Below the pieces are notes generated by a model. That model ran no database searches. It was not told where the DNA came from and saw only the letters and a list, made by a program, of their open reading frames with translations. 64,000 nucleotides of DNA, taken from assembly GCA_029548365.1 (NCBI GenBank), contig JAKPNN010000021.1:62001-126000 (forward strand), given 5' to 3'. The translations under genes and the position numbers were made by a program. Position 1 is the stretch's first letter. The number at the start of each line of letters is the position of its first letter. This document shows, in pieces, positions 27,365 through 35,667 of the stretch. This stretch comes from Chloroflexota bacterium (GTDB lineage: Bacteria > Chloroflexota > Anaerolineae > Anaerolineales > Anaerolineaceae).

Positions 27365-28259
27365 AAACATCATATTGGTCAACCTTCTAACAAAGATCCC
27401 CGGGGTTTATGTTGGATTTTCACCAGGCATGCGATCAAACCCCGGGGGTCTGAGAAGAGTAAATGGATTGCAATTGAAACATCACATTGCTCAACCGTCA
27501 CACAAAAACCCCCGGGGGTTATGTCGGATTTCCACCAACCATGCGATCAAACCCCGGGCGTCTGAGGAGTGAAAGTGGATTGCAATTGAAACATCATATT
27601 GATTAACCTTCAGACAAAGACCCCCGGCGGTTCTGTCGAAGCTTCACCAGCTATACATTCAAACCCCGGGGATCTGAGGAGTGAAAATGGATTGCAATTG
27701 AAACAACATATTGTTCAACCTTCAAACAAAGACCCCCGGGGTTTATGTCAAATTTTCACCAGCTTTGTATTCTAACCCCGGTGGTCTGAGGAGCGAAAGT
27801 AGATTGCAATTGAAACATCATATTGCTCAACCTTCAACAAACACTCCCGGGGGTTATGTCGGATTTCCACCAGCTTTGCATTCAAACCTCGGGGGTCTGA
27901 GGAGTGAAAATGGATTGCAATTGAAACATCACATTGGTCAACCCTCAAACAAAGACCCCCGGGGGTTCTGTCGGGTTTTCATCAGCCATTCGATCAAACC
28001 CCGGGGATCTGAGGAGTGAAAATGGGATGCAAATGCAAAATCACATTGCTCAACCCTCAAACATAGACCCCCGGGGGTTATGTCGAAGCTTCACCATCTA
28101 TTCAATCAAACCACGGGGGTCTGAGGAGTGAAAGAGGATTGCAAATAAAAAATCACATTGCTCAACCCTCAAACATAGACCCTCGGGGTTTCTGTCGGGT
28201 TTTCGCCAGCCATTCGATCAACCCCCGGGGGTCTGAGGAGTGAAAAGTGCTGCCTTGAT
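27365..28259. repeat. Eight tandem copies of a 112-bp unit with hairpin arms
   Basis: Copies begin at about 27365, 27477, 27589, 27701, 27813, 27924, 28036 and 28148, so the unit is 112 bp (once 111). Each holds two GC palindromes about 30 bases apart, GACCCCCGGGGGTT and AACCCCGGGGGTC. These are self-complementary and also complementary to each other, so each unit can fold into a hairpin or cruciform. Units end with GTCTGAGGAGTGAAA and are separated by an AT-rich stretch containing TTGCAATTGAAACATCA. Copies differ by scattered substitutions, so the array is not newly amplified. A 112-bp unit shifts frame each copy, so the open frames across it are not protein genes. Confidence 0.95.
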
Positions 28260-28350
28260 AGCAGCTCCACATTTTGTGAAGGTACTTTCGTCTTTCGTCT
28301 ATTGTCATATTGTCTTGTTCCGACATCGCTAGCTCCAGTAACATTATCAT
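28255..28350 (-). pseudogene. N-terminal remnant of a transposase
   Basis: The minus-strand frame reads MSEQDNMTIDERRKYLHKM and then runs into the repeat array. MTIDERRKYL resembles, as I recall it, the N-terminus of DDE-type transposases common in Chloroflexota and other anaerobes. Only about 32 codons survive; the remainder is missing. Confidence 0.45.
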
Positions 28351-28395
28351 TTGAGCTAACGATTCTACTTTGGTAACATTTTAGATGAGCTAACG
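28338..28395. repeat. Two direct repeats next to the transposase remnant
   Basis: GTAACAT-TATCATTTGAGCTAACG (28338-28361) and GTAACATTTTAGATGAGCTAACG (28373-28395) are near-identical and in the same orientation. Their position at the transposase start fits terminal transposase-binding repeats of an insertion sequence. Confidence 0.55.
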
Positions 28396-28559
28396 CGTTG
28401 TCTTGTTTAATTGATCATGATATGGTAGGGTAGAAAACATCTTCCGCGCGGAGCATCTATCAGACGAAAATTACTGGTTTAAAAAATCTGCTCTTAGCCC
28501 TCGAGTTTGACAAAAAGTATATAGAAGCAGAACAAAACACGGGTAGAAAGTGGCCATCT

Positions 28560-31500
28560 TTGCGTAATTACTCAACTTTGCAGCTGATCGAATTAGTAAA
28601 AAAACATCTAAGGTCAGGGGATCACACCAGGGCTCGAAAAGTTGCCCTGTACCTGACAGCTGAGCATCCGACTGTACTCGAAGGTTGGTTGTTTCTGTCC
28701 GGTCTATGTGAGCCTAACAAACGATTGGTTTATCTTGCCAAAGCTGCTGAACTTGCCCCTGAAGACCCGCGGGTGATCAAAGCGATAGCCTGGGCAAAAA
28801 AAGATGTGGCTGAGAGATCACAAAAAGCCGCAACCGGTCAAAATGACATTGAAAGCCCCCCTCTCTCACCCATCATCACATCGGAGGCTGTTTCGCGAAC
28901 AGAAACATTAACAAGGGACACCTCTTGGCTAACCCGGCTCAATCAAAACGGGTTTTTCCGCGGCTTCCTCCACATGGGCAAGAAGGCCATCCTGATCGCG
29001 CTGACCATCTTTATCGGCACTTTCATCACCATCCAGATTATGAACCGTGATGTTGTGACCGGTCCTGGTACTGTTCCTGCTCAACTGGATGCTTTGATGG
29101 AACGACAGGTTGAGCAAGCGGTGAGAGAATTTAAGCGTGAGAATAAGGACGTCTTGAGCTTGTCCACCGATGAACACAATGCCATTATTGATGGTTTTAG
29201 AGAAGAAATCATCGCTGAAGCTGGTTTGAACCTGCCACCGCTCCAACGTCACTTCAAATGGACGCTTAACGCTCTAACCTTCAATTGGGGGCGCCTCAGG
29301 CAAGAAGAATATAGTCCAACTCAGAGCTTGTGGAGCCAGCAAAGAAACCTGAACTTGAACGAGATCATTTTACAATCCCTGCCCAACACCCTGCTGCTGG
29401 TGACCACTGCTTACCTGCTTGTTTTTTTGATGGGCATTCCTTTAGCTTTGAGTATGTCTCGCAATTATGGTAAATGGTATGACAAACTCTTTTCCTTCTT
29501 TGCAGCACTGTCTTCCATTCCCAGCTGGGTGTACGGCATTATCCTGATTGCGATTTTCGCCTTAGAGTTCCGCTTGCTTCCAGCCGGACGCATGGTTGGC
29601 AATATTCCACCGGACACAAGATGGGGTTATATTCCAATCGTCGCCCAGCACATGATCCTTCCAGTTGCGGCCATTTTTCTGAGTATTTTCTTCAACCTCG
29701 TTTATTCATGGCGTACATACTTTGTCGCCTTTTCGTCGGAAGATTATGTCGACCTGGGCAAAGCTGTTGGTATGACCGATCGCAAGCTTCAAAGAAATTA
29801 CATCCTTAAACCCTCATGGCCGTACGTCATCACCAGTTTTTCACTTATGTTTGCCACATTCTGGCAGATGACCATGGCTTTAGAGGTTGTTTTTAATTGG
29901 CCAGGGCTCGGCTGGTTATATATCACCCGAGGTCTGCCAAACCTGTGGGGGGAAAGCCTTTACCCCGGCGACCTGGTTATTTCAATCTCACTGGTGGTCA
30001 TGTTCGGCTACTTAATGGGGTTTATTGTCTTGCTTCTTGATCTGGTATACGTCATTGTTGACCCACGTATTCGACTTTCCAAAGGTAGCCAAACACTTAA
30101 TCTCAATAAACAAAAAATCAGCCCAATTAAGAGGATGGAAAAGTTACTGCGAGGAGTGAAAGAACCGCGAAATGGGGAGCCACCTTCCTGGTCAAAAAAA
30201 CGTACGGAAATCAGAAGCAGACGAGTATGTATAAGCCAACAAAAACAAGCGTCGTCGGATTCAGCCCTGAGTTTTAAAAAATTTCGTTTTTGGTCCTGGC
30301 TCAAAAGAGCGACGACTGAAATTAAACGCTACCCCTCGGCTATTATCGGGATCAGCATTATCAGCCTGTTGATAATTGGCTCGCTCTATGCGGTAATGTT
30401 CTTGCCGTACGAGAAGATTGGTGATGATTGGTCCGCATCATACCTGGTAGGACGCCCAACAGTCCCTAAGTTAGCCAAACCCACCTGGACCAATCTTTTC
30501 TATCAGGATAACTATCTTTCATCCATAATCCTTGACAGCAAAGCAGGTGATGCGATATATGAAGTTGTCCCGATTTCTGAAGATACAAACCAGGTGCTGG
30601 TCACTTTCGACTTTGAGTACAACTATGCGACTTTCCCCAGTGAAATGTTTCTGTACATCTCCAGCAATCACGAAATAAAACGGCCCTTTGTTTCGATGCT
30701 GTGGCGAACACCTGACGGTCGCGAATTGGCATTGAAGAATGTCGATATTCCGCAAGATATTAAATATGATTTCGATAATGGAATCGCTTATCGCCGCTGG
30801 GTGAACGACAATCCGAAGTGGGGTAGTTGGTTCAACACAGAAGATACGTCGCAGAATCCACCGTATTATCTGCTCTTTGCCGATCCTGATTTAGATACGC
30901 CACAAATTGTTCAGGGCAAATATGAATTGCTCATCGATGGATTTACTTTCGAAGAGAACAGTGACATTCAGGCTGAGTTAGTCATGCTCGGGCAGGTTTA
31001 CGGCGCAGCAGGGACGGATTTTTATCGCCGGGATCTGATCGTACCTCTGCTGTGGGGGATGCCTTATGCCCTTTTGATCGGCTTGGGCGGTGCGTTGTTC
31101 ACCACGATAATCTCAATGGTGCTATCTGCAACCGGCGTCTGGTTTGGTGGTTGGGTTGATAACCTCGTCCAGCGGTTGATCGATATCAACCTGGTCCTGC
31201 CTATTCTGGCTATTGCGGTAATGGCTTATGCGTTTCTGGGAATCAGTGTGTGGACGATCTTGATCGTATATGTGTTCTTAAGTGCGTTTGGCACACCCAC
31301 CAAGAACTTCAGGGCTGCTTTTTTGCAGATCAAAAATGCACCTTACATCGAAGCCGCAAAAGCCTATGGCGCCAAAAATAGCCGTGTCATCTTTAAGTAC
31401 ATGGTTCCCCGGCTGATCCCGGTGCTGGCGCCACAATTGGTCATATTAATTCCGGCTTTTGTATTCCTGGAAGCAACATTGGGGTTTTTCAATATCCGCA

Positions 31501-31676
31501 TGCTGCACCCCACCTGGGGCACTGTGATCTACGAGGCTTCCATGCGGGGCGGTTTGTACGGCTCCCGTTTCTGGATATTGCAACCGATCGCGCTATTGTT
31601 GCTGACCGGCTTGGGCTTTGCTTTGTTTGGTTTGGCTTTAGAGCGGATTCTTAACCCACGCTTGAGCGAGGATTAA
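28560..31676 (+). CDS. Fused OppB-OppC-type ABC transporter permease with N-terminal helical extension
   Basis: A 1038-residue protein in one uninterrupted frame from TTG 28560. Residues 1-75 are helical and TPR-like. About 138-510 is an OppB/DppB-type permease with the coupling loop DLGKAVGMTDRKLQRNYIL. About 590-1030 is an OppC/DppC-type permease with EAAKAYGAKNSRVIFKYMVP and a large external insertion at about 620-800. These two subunits are normally separate proteins that pair in the membrane. No ATPase or binding protein gene is adjacent, so this is an orphan or is served in trans. Codon use looks like that of its neighbours. Confidence 0.88.
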   Translation: MRNYSTLQLIELVKKHLRSGDHTRARKVALYLTAEHPTVLEGWLFLSGLCEPNKRLVYLAKAAELAPEDPRVIKAIAWAKKDVAERSQKAATGQNDIESPPLSPIITSEAVSRTETLTRDTSWLTRLNQNGFFRGFLHMGKKAILIALTIFIGTFITIQIMNRDVVTGPGTVPAQLDALMERQVEQAVREFKRENKDVLSLSTDEHNAIIDGFREEIIAEAGLNLPPLQRHFKWTLNALTFNWGRLRQEEYSPTQSLWSQQRNLNLNEIILQSLPNTLLLVTTAYLLVFLMGIPLALSMSRNYGKWYDKLFSFFAALSSIPSWVYGIILIAIFALEFRLLPAGRMVGNIPPDTRWGYIPIVAQHMILPVAAIFLSIFFNLVYSWRTYFVAFSSEDYVDLGKAVGMTDRKLQRNYILKPSWPYVITSFSLMFATFWQMTMALEVVFNWPGLGWLYITRGLPNLWGESLYPGDLVISISLVVMFGYLMGFIVLLLDLVYVIVDPRIRLSKGSQTLNLNKQKISPIKRMEKLLRGVKEPRNGEPPSWSKKRTEIRSRRVCISQQKQASSDSALSFKKFRFWSWLKRATTEIKRYPSAIIGISIISLLIIGSLYAVMFLPYEKIGDDWSASYLVGRPTVPKLAKPTWTNLFYQDNYLSSIILDSKAGDAIYEVVPISEDTNQVLVTFDFEYNYATFPSEMFLYISSNHEIKRPFVSMLWRTPDGRELALKNVDIPQDIKYDFDNGIAYRRWVNDNPKWGSWFNTEDTSQNPPYYLLFADPDLDTPQIVQGKYELLIDGFTFEENSDIQAELVMLGQVYGAAGTDFYRRDLIVPLLWGMPYALLIGLGGALFTTIISMVLSATGVWFGGWVDNLVQRLIDINLVLPILAIAVMAYAFLGISVWTILIVYVFLSAFGTPTKNFRAAFLQIKNAPYIEAAKAYGAKNSRVIFKYMVPRLIPVLAPQLVILIPAFVFLEATLGFFNIRMLHPTWGTVIYEASMRGGLYGSRFWILQPIALLLLTGLGFALFGLALERILNPRLSED

Positions 31677-31752
31677 GGGAAGCCGAAGACAGTCTCCTGA
31701 CTGTGCGAGGGGCTTGGCCGATAGGTCTCCATTGGAATAATAGGCAGAGTTG

Positions 31753-31850
31753 CATCAACTCCAGCTTCGGGCGGTACTGCAGCCCCTGCGCCAAATGCAC
31801 CTGGGTGATTCCCTCTGAACCCGCCAGATCCGCAATCCTCTGGCTCCGTC
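31753..31850 (-). pseudogene. Decayed copy of the yifB 3' end
   Basis: About 95 bases closely match the 3' end of yifB at 32576-32670, including CTCCAGCTTCGGGCGGTACT and CACCTGGGTGATTCCCT. In translation, IADLAGSEGITQVHLAQGLQYRPKLELM corresponds to IADLAGSKGITQVHLAEALQYRPKLELM. Upstream the similarity stops. The two copies flank the toxin-antitoxin pair. Confidence 0.8.
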
Positions 31851-31922
31851 CACAGCTGCGTCTTGAAATGACCGTCGGTGGTCGCCGATGGTCAATCATA
31901 GGACTACACAATTACGTTTATT

Positions 31923-32261
31923 TTAAAAACCCAGAACAACTTTAACAGCCTCAAGAATCGTTGAAAGCGTTTCCGTGTCAACATTTCCAAGGCTGTGAAT
32001 AAAGCGCTCAACAGACAGGGGCCGGATCTGAAACGCATCTGCTGCAGAGGTCTGATCAAGTCCATTTTGTCCCGTTGGATGGAGCTTAACCAACCAGGGT
32101 GCCTGTGAATAACGCTCTTTCCACGTTGTTATGGGAACTATCACCCGCAAGGGAAGCACGCCAACCTCATCCACATTGATAATCACAGCAGGCCGTGATT
32201 TCTTGATTTCAGCGCCTACGGTGGGGTCCAGGTTGATTAACCAAATTTCTCCCCTATGCAT
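31923..32261 (-). CDS. MazF/PemK-family toxin
   Basis: Predicted ribosome-independent mRNA endonuclease of about 112 residues. Family motifs are MHRGEIWLINLDPTVGAEIKKSRPAVI, the VPITT strand, and a C-terminal helix. The start is taken at 32261, inside the end of the antitoxin gene; an in-frame ATG at 32276 is less likely. Co-translated with the antitoxin. Confidence 0.88.
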   Translation of the reverse strand: MHRGEIWLINLDPTVGAEIKKSRPAVIINVDEVGVLPLRVIVPITTWKERYSQAPWLVKLHPTGQNGLDQTSAADAFQIRPLSVERFIHSLGNVDTETLSTILEAVKVVLGF

Positions 32262-32487
32262 TGAAGTCGTCCCCATCCACAGCAGTAAAAGCAGTCAACT
32301 CTTTATCTGTCTCATAATCAACATGTAATGCCTGTGCAGCAGCAGCCAGTTGTGATCTGAGATGTTTATTGATTTGCTCATCCAGCATGTTTCTCACAAT
32401 CTCCGAAAAATTCCGCTTTTCTTGTTTGGCAATTTTTTTTAATATTTGTTTCTGCTCAGGATCAAGCAAAATCTGAACCCGTTCCAT
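32254..32487 (-). CDS. Ribbon-helix-helix antitoxin of the MazF-like toxin
   Basis: A 77-residue protein from ATG 32487 (MERVQILLDPEQKQILKKIA) with CopG-like ribbon-helix-helix features (QILLD strand, then two helices). An acidic C-terminus (VDGDDFNA) would bind the toxin. A longer frame to 32535 has no support. It ends within the toxin start, the usual antitoxin-toxin overlap. Confidence 0.8.
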   Translation of the reverse strand: MERVQILLDPEQKQILKKIAKQEKRNFSEIVRNMLDEQINKHLRSQLAAAAQALHVDYETDKELTAFTAVDGDDFNA

Positions 32488-32572
32488 TTGACACCTCAAA
32501 GTTGCGTTTCTTTTTTGTGTATAAATTGTACACAATATTTATGCGTTTATCAAATACCAATTTATGGTAAAT

Positions 32573-34093
32573 CTACATCAACTCCAGCTTCGGGCGGTAC
32601 TGCAGCGCTTCCGCCAGGTGCACCTGGGTGATTCCCTTTGAACCCGCTAAATCCGCTATCGTGCGGCTGAGCTTCAGCACCCGGTGATATGCTCGCGCGG
32701 TGAGCTGCAACTGGCGCATGGCGGTTTTCATCAGCGCCTGGCAGGCATCATCCAGCTCGCAATACTTACGAATTTGCCCCGGGTACATGTCGGCATTACT
32801 GGCTATTGACATCCCCGTAAAGCGCTCGCGTTGCCGCTCACGGGCTCCCTCCACCCGCGTACGGACTTCTGCAGAAGATTCTCCCGCTTTCAAATCACGC
32901 AGTTTGGCATATTCCACGCGCGGCACCTGCATGTGGATGTCGATGCGGTCTATCAACGGACCGGAGATGCGTTTTTGATAGCGCGTCACCGTCATCGATG
33001 AGCAGGTGCACGGCCGGGTCGGGTCGCCAAAGTAGCCACACGGGCAGGGATTCATCGCCGCAGCTAACTGAAAATTAGCCGGAAAAGTCAGCGAGCCCTG
33101 GGCGCGGCTGATCGTCACCACTTTGTCCTCCAGCGGCTGGCGCAGCACTTCCAGCACCTTCGAGCTGAACTCTGGCAGCTCATCCAGGAACAGCACGCCG
33201 CGATGCGCCAGGCTGATCTCGCCCGGGTGCGGCCAGTTACCCCCACCCACCAGCCCGGCATGGCTGATGGTGTGGTGTGGCGCACGGAAGGGACGCGCGC
33301 GGATCAATGGCACATCTGAAGGCAGCATATCCGCCACACTGTAAATACGGGTTACATCCAGCTCCTCATCGATCGTCATTGCCGGCAAAATCGACGGAAG
33401 CGCCCGCGCCATCAGCGTCTTTCCCGAGCCGGGCGGGCCGATCATCAGCAGGTTATGCCCGCCCGCGGCTGCCACCTCCAACGCACGTTTGACATGCTCC
33501 TGCCCTTTGATCTCGCTGAAGTCGGTATCAACCAAAATCTCTTCGGGGTCATGTTCTGGCGGAACAGCAGGAGAAAGCGGCGCACCACCCCTCAAATGGT
33601 CATACAGGGCGTTGAGTGTTGGCGCGGGAATCACGGTGATACCCGGGATCAATGCTGCCTCCGGGGCGTCCACTTCGGGAACCACCACGGTGCGGTATCC
33701 TGCCTGCCTGGCCAGGGCGGCCATCGGCAGCACGCCCTTGACATGGCGCACTCCCCCATCTAAAGAAAGCTCACCGATGATGAGCGTGTTTTCTACAGTC
33801 TGCGGATCGAGCTGATTGGTGGCAATCAACACTCCTATCGCAATCGGCAAGTCGTAAGCCGGCCCCTCCTTACGCACCGATGCCGGCGCCAGGTTGACTG
33901 TTACCCGCCGGCGCGGATAGTAAAACCCGGCATTCTTCACCGCCGACTGCACCCGCTCGCGGCTTTCCTGTACAGCTGTATCCGGCAAGCCAACGATTAC
34001 CATTTTTGGTAGCCCGCCGCCGGTGTCGACTTCGACTTCAACGACAACGCCGTCCAGGCCGATTACTGCGCATGAATACACACGTGCCAGCAT
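32573..34093 (-). CDS. yifB: YifB/ComM-type Mg-chelatase-like AAA ATPase
   Basis: A hexameric branch-migration helicase; ComM acts on natural-transformation intermediates. It has the N-terminal Lon-like domain (VVVEVEVDTGGGLPKMVIVGLPD), Walker A IGPPGSGKT (about residue 215), Walker B VLFLDELPEFS, and the zinc-like segment MNPCPCGYFGDPTRPC. The C-terminal domain ends LQYRPKLELM. The start is placed at 34093 (MLARVYSCAVIG). Its last 95 bases are duplicated on the far side of the toxin-antitoxin pair. Confidence 0.93.
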   Translation of the reverse strand: MLARVYSCAVIGLDGVVVEVEVDTGGGLPKMVIVGLPDTAVQESRERVQSAVKNAGFYYPRRRVTVNLAPASVRKEGPAYDLPIAIGVLIATNQLDPQTVENTLIIGELSLDGGVRHVKGVLPMAALARQAGYRTVVVPEVDAPEAALIPGITVIPAPTLNALYDHLRGGAPLSPAVPPEHDPEEILVDTDFSEIKGQEHVKRALEVAAAGGHNLLMIGPPGSGKTLMARALPSILPAMTIDEELDVTRIYSVADMLPSDVPLIRARPFRAPHHTISHAGLVGGGNWPHPGEISLAHRGVLFLDELPEFSSKVLEVLRQPLEDKVVTISRAQGSLTFPANFQLAAAMNPCPCGYFGDPTRPCTCSSMTVTRYQKRISGPLIDRIDIHMQVPRVEYAKLRDLKAGESSAEVRTRVEGARERQRERFTGMSIASNADMYPGQIRKYCELDDACQALMKTAMRQLQLTARAYHRVLKLSRTIADLAGSKGITQVHLAEALQYRPKLELM

Positions 34094-34270
34094 AAACACC
34101 CCAGTTCTGTGATCCAATCAATAGGTCAATTTTAACATGAAATGCTCAGTATCTGAAAAGTGATCACAGCGACGACAGCGATAAACACGCGCAATCCAGT
34201 CATCGTTTTTCACCAGTTTTCCAAATGATTGACAATATTTATCACGCAAACTCGTAATAAGCGCGCAAGC

Positions 34271-35287
34271 TTAACCACAATTGGCTATTGATGCGTAATC
34301 CAGGTCGCAATAAGGCGCGGCTGTGATGATCTTCTCGCGCCGTCTGTCCATGAAGCTGGCACACCAGCGATCTAACTTAGTCATGTCCATGCTCCTGTGG
34401 ATCAAAAAATACAGGTCAATTTCGCGCAAACGCAGGAAAAGTGGGATGTGTTCCAGCCATGAGGGCGCCAGTTCGTTTTCCACAAGGTATCCCGACCAGA
34501 AACCAGACAAAAAAGTCCTCGCCTTTTCCAGCTCAATCTCATGGGTGCAGTCATGTGAAATCACATAGAACAAAGCCATAGCGATATCGTAGACAAACCA
34601 GGCGTACTGGCAGTCATCAAAGTCAAATAGCGTGATGACGCCATCATCGGTGATAAAGAAATTCCCCCCATGGAAATCAGCATGGCACAGGCCATAACTC
34701 TCATGATCCTGCGGCAACTGCTGGATAGCTGCGACCGTGTCCCGGTAAGCCTGGAGCACCGGCCCATCGTGAGCATGAAGAACACTTAAGCCGATATGCT
34801 CCACTTCAACAAAATCTTCAGCAATAGAAAACCGTTTAAAACGCGGCAAACTGGGGCTAAATTCCTTGCTTAACCTGTGCAGCTTGCCCATGAACTGCCC
34901 CATCGATTGAGCCAAAGCTGGTGTCCAGTCCTCACCAGCGGGATGATGTCCGGGCGCTTTTTCAAACAGCGTGGCCAGGAAGCTCGAACCATCCTGAGCC
35001 TCGATCGACTCGACCAGCAGTTGATTGGCTGAAGGCAACACTTGAGGCACTGAGAGCCCGGCCCCGCGCAGGTGAGTGACAAACTCCACCTCACCCTGGA
35101 TCAGGTCCGGGTTTCGCCTGGAACTGTGCCCGATGCGCAGGATGAAATCGCAATCGTCTCGCCGTACGTTGAAGATAAAACTTTCAAATCCATCAAGAAT
35201 TTTCGCATCCGTCAGCGGGATGCAATACCGATTAAGGGCAGCCTCCAAAATGTCCTGCTTGAATAAGTCTCGAATTGTTTTCTCCAT
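34271..35287 (-). CDS. Aminoglycoside-phosphotransferase-fold small-molecule kinase
   Basis: A 338-residue member of the APH/choline kinase/homoserine kinase II group. The catalytic loop is LCHADFHGGNFFI (HxDxxxxN) and the metal motif is LFDFDDC; the lysine-bearing strand is DCDFILRIGH, in which Arg rather than Lys stands near the usual position. It phosphorylates an unknown small molecule. Monocistronic. Confidence 0.82.
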   Translation of the reverse strand: MEKTIRDLFKQDILEAALNRYCIPLTDAKILDGFESFIFNVRRDDCDFILRIGHSSRRNPDLIQGEVEFVTHLRGAGLSVPQVLPSANQLLVESIEAQDGSSFLATLFEKAPGHHPAGEDWTPALAQSMGQFMGKLHRLSKEFSPSLPRFKRFSIAEDFVEVEHIGLSVLHAHDGPVLQAYRDTVAAIQQLPQDHESYGLCHADFHGGNFFITDDGVITLFDFDDCQYAWFVYDIAMALFYVISHDCTHEIELEKARTFLSGFWSGYLVENELAPSWLEHIPLFLRLREIDLYFLIHRSMDMTKLDRWCASFMDRRREKIITAAPYCDLDYASIANCG

Positions 35288-35667
35288 GATCGCTTTCGTG
35301 TGGTTCTCTTTAATAATATGATGATACGCAGCTTTGCACGCACCGCAGATTTGTGGCCTAGTAAAGAAATTATTTTAACATGAAATGACCGCTATCCAGG
35401 TTTGATTCGTTACCCATATCGAGAAATGCAGTCCCAAATACAACCTGCTGCAATTCTATCCACCCTCCCTTTTTTAAACCGCAAGGAGTTGTTAATTTCG
35501 AATCCGAATTCGGATCTCCCTTTAATTTCATCTTAAAAAGGACCTGTTAATACAGGCTTCTCAAAATCGAAGACAGCTTCTCTTGATGGAGCCAGATCCT
35601 GTATCACAACATGGATGCCACAGCCACACCCTCAGAGCATTAACCGCATTCATGGTAAAATTCACCC
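35288..35667. other. Intergenic region with no gene found
   Basis: 380 bases between divergent genes. Only short AT-rich tracts and a GGTAAAATT near 35653, possibly a -10 for the downstream gene, are visible. Confidence 0.5.

Noticed and set aside
27362-28131. Open frames inside the tandem array (repeated HHIGQPSNK-type peptides)
   Set aside because: The 112-bp period shifts frame at each copy and no single protein is conserved; the frames are a side effect of the repeat.
27365-28259. CRISPR array
   Set aside because: Units are 112 bp and repeat along their whole length, with no 25-40-bp repeats separated by unique spacers and no cas genes.
32573-34093. Magnesium chelatase subunit for chlorophyll synthesis
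   Set aside because: The N-terminal Lon-like domain and MNPCPCG segment mark the YifB/ComM branch, not the pigment enzyme.
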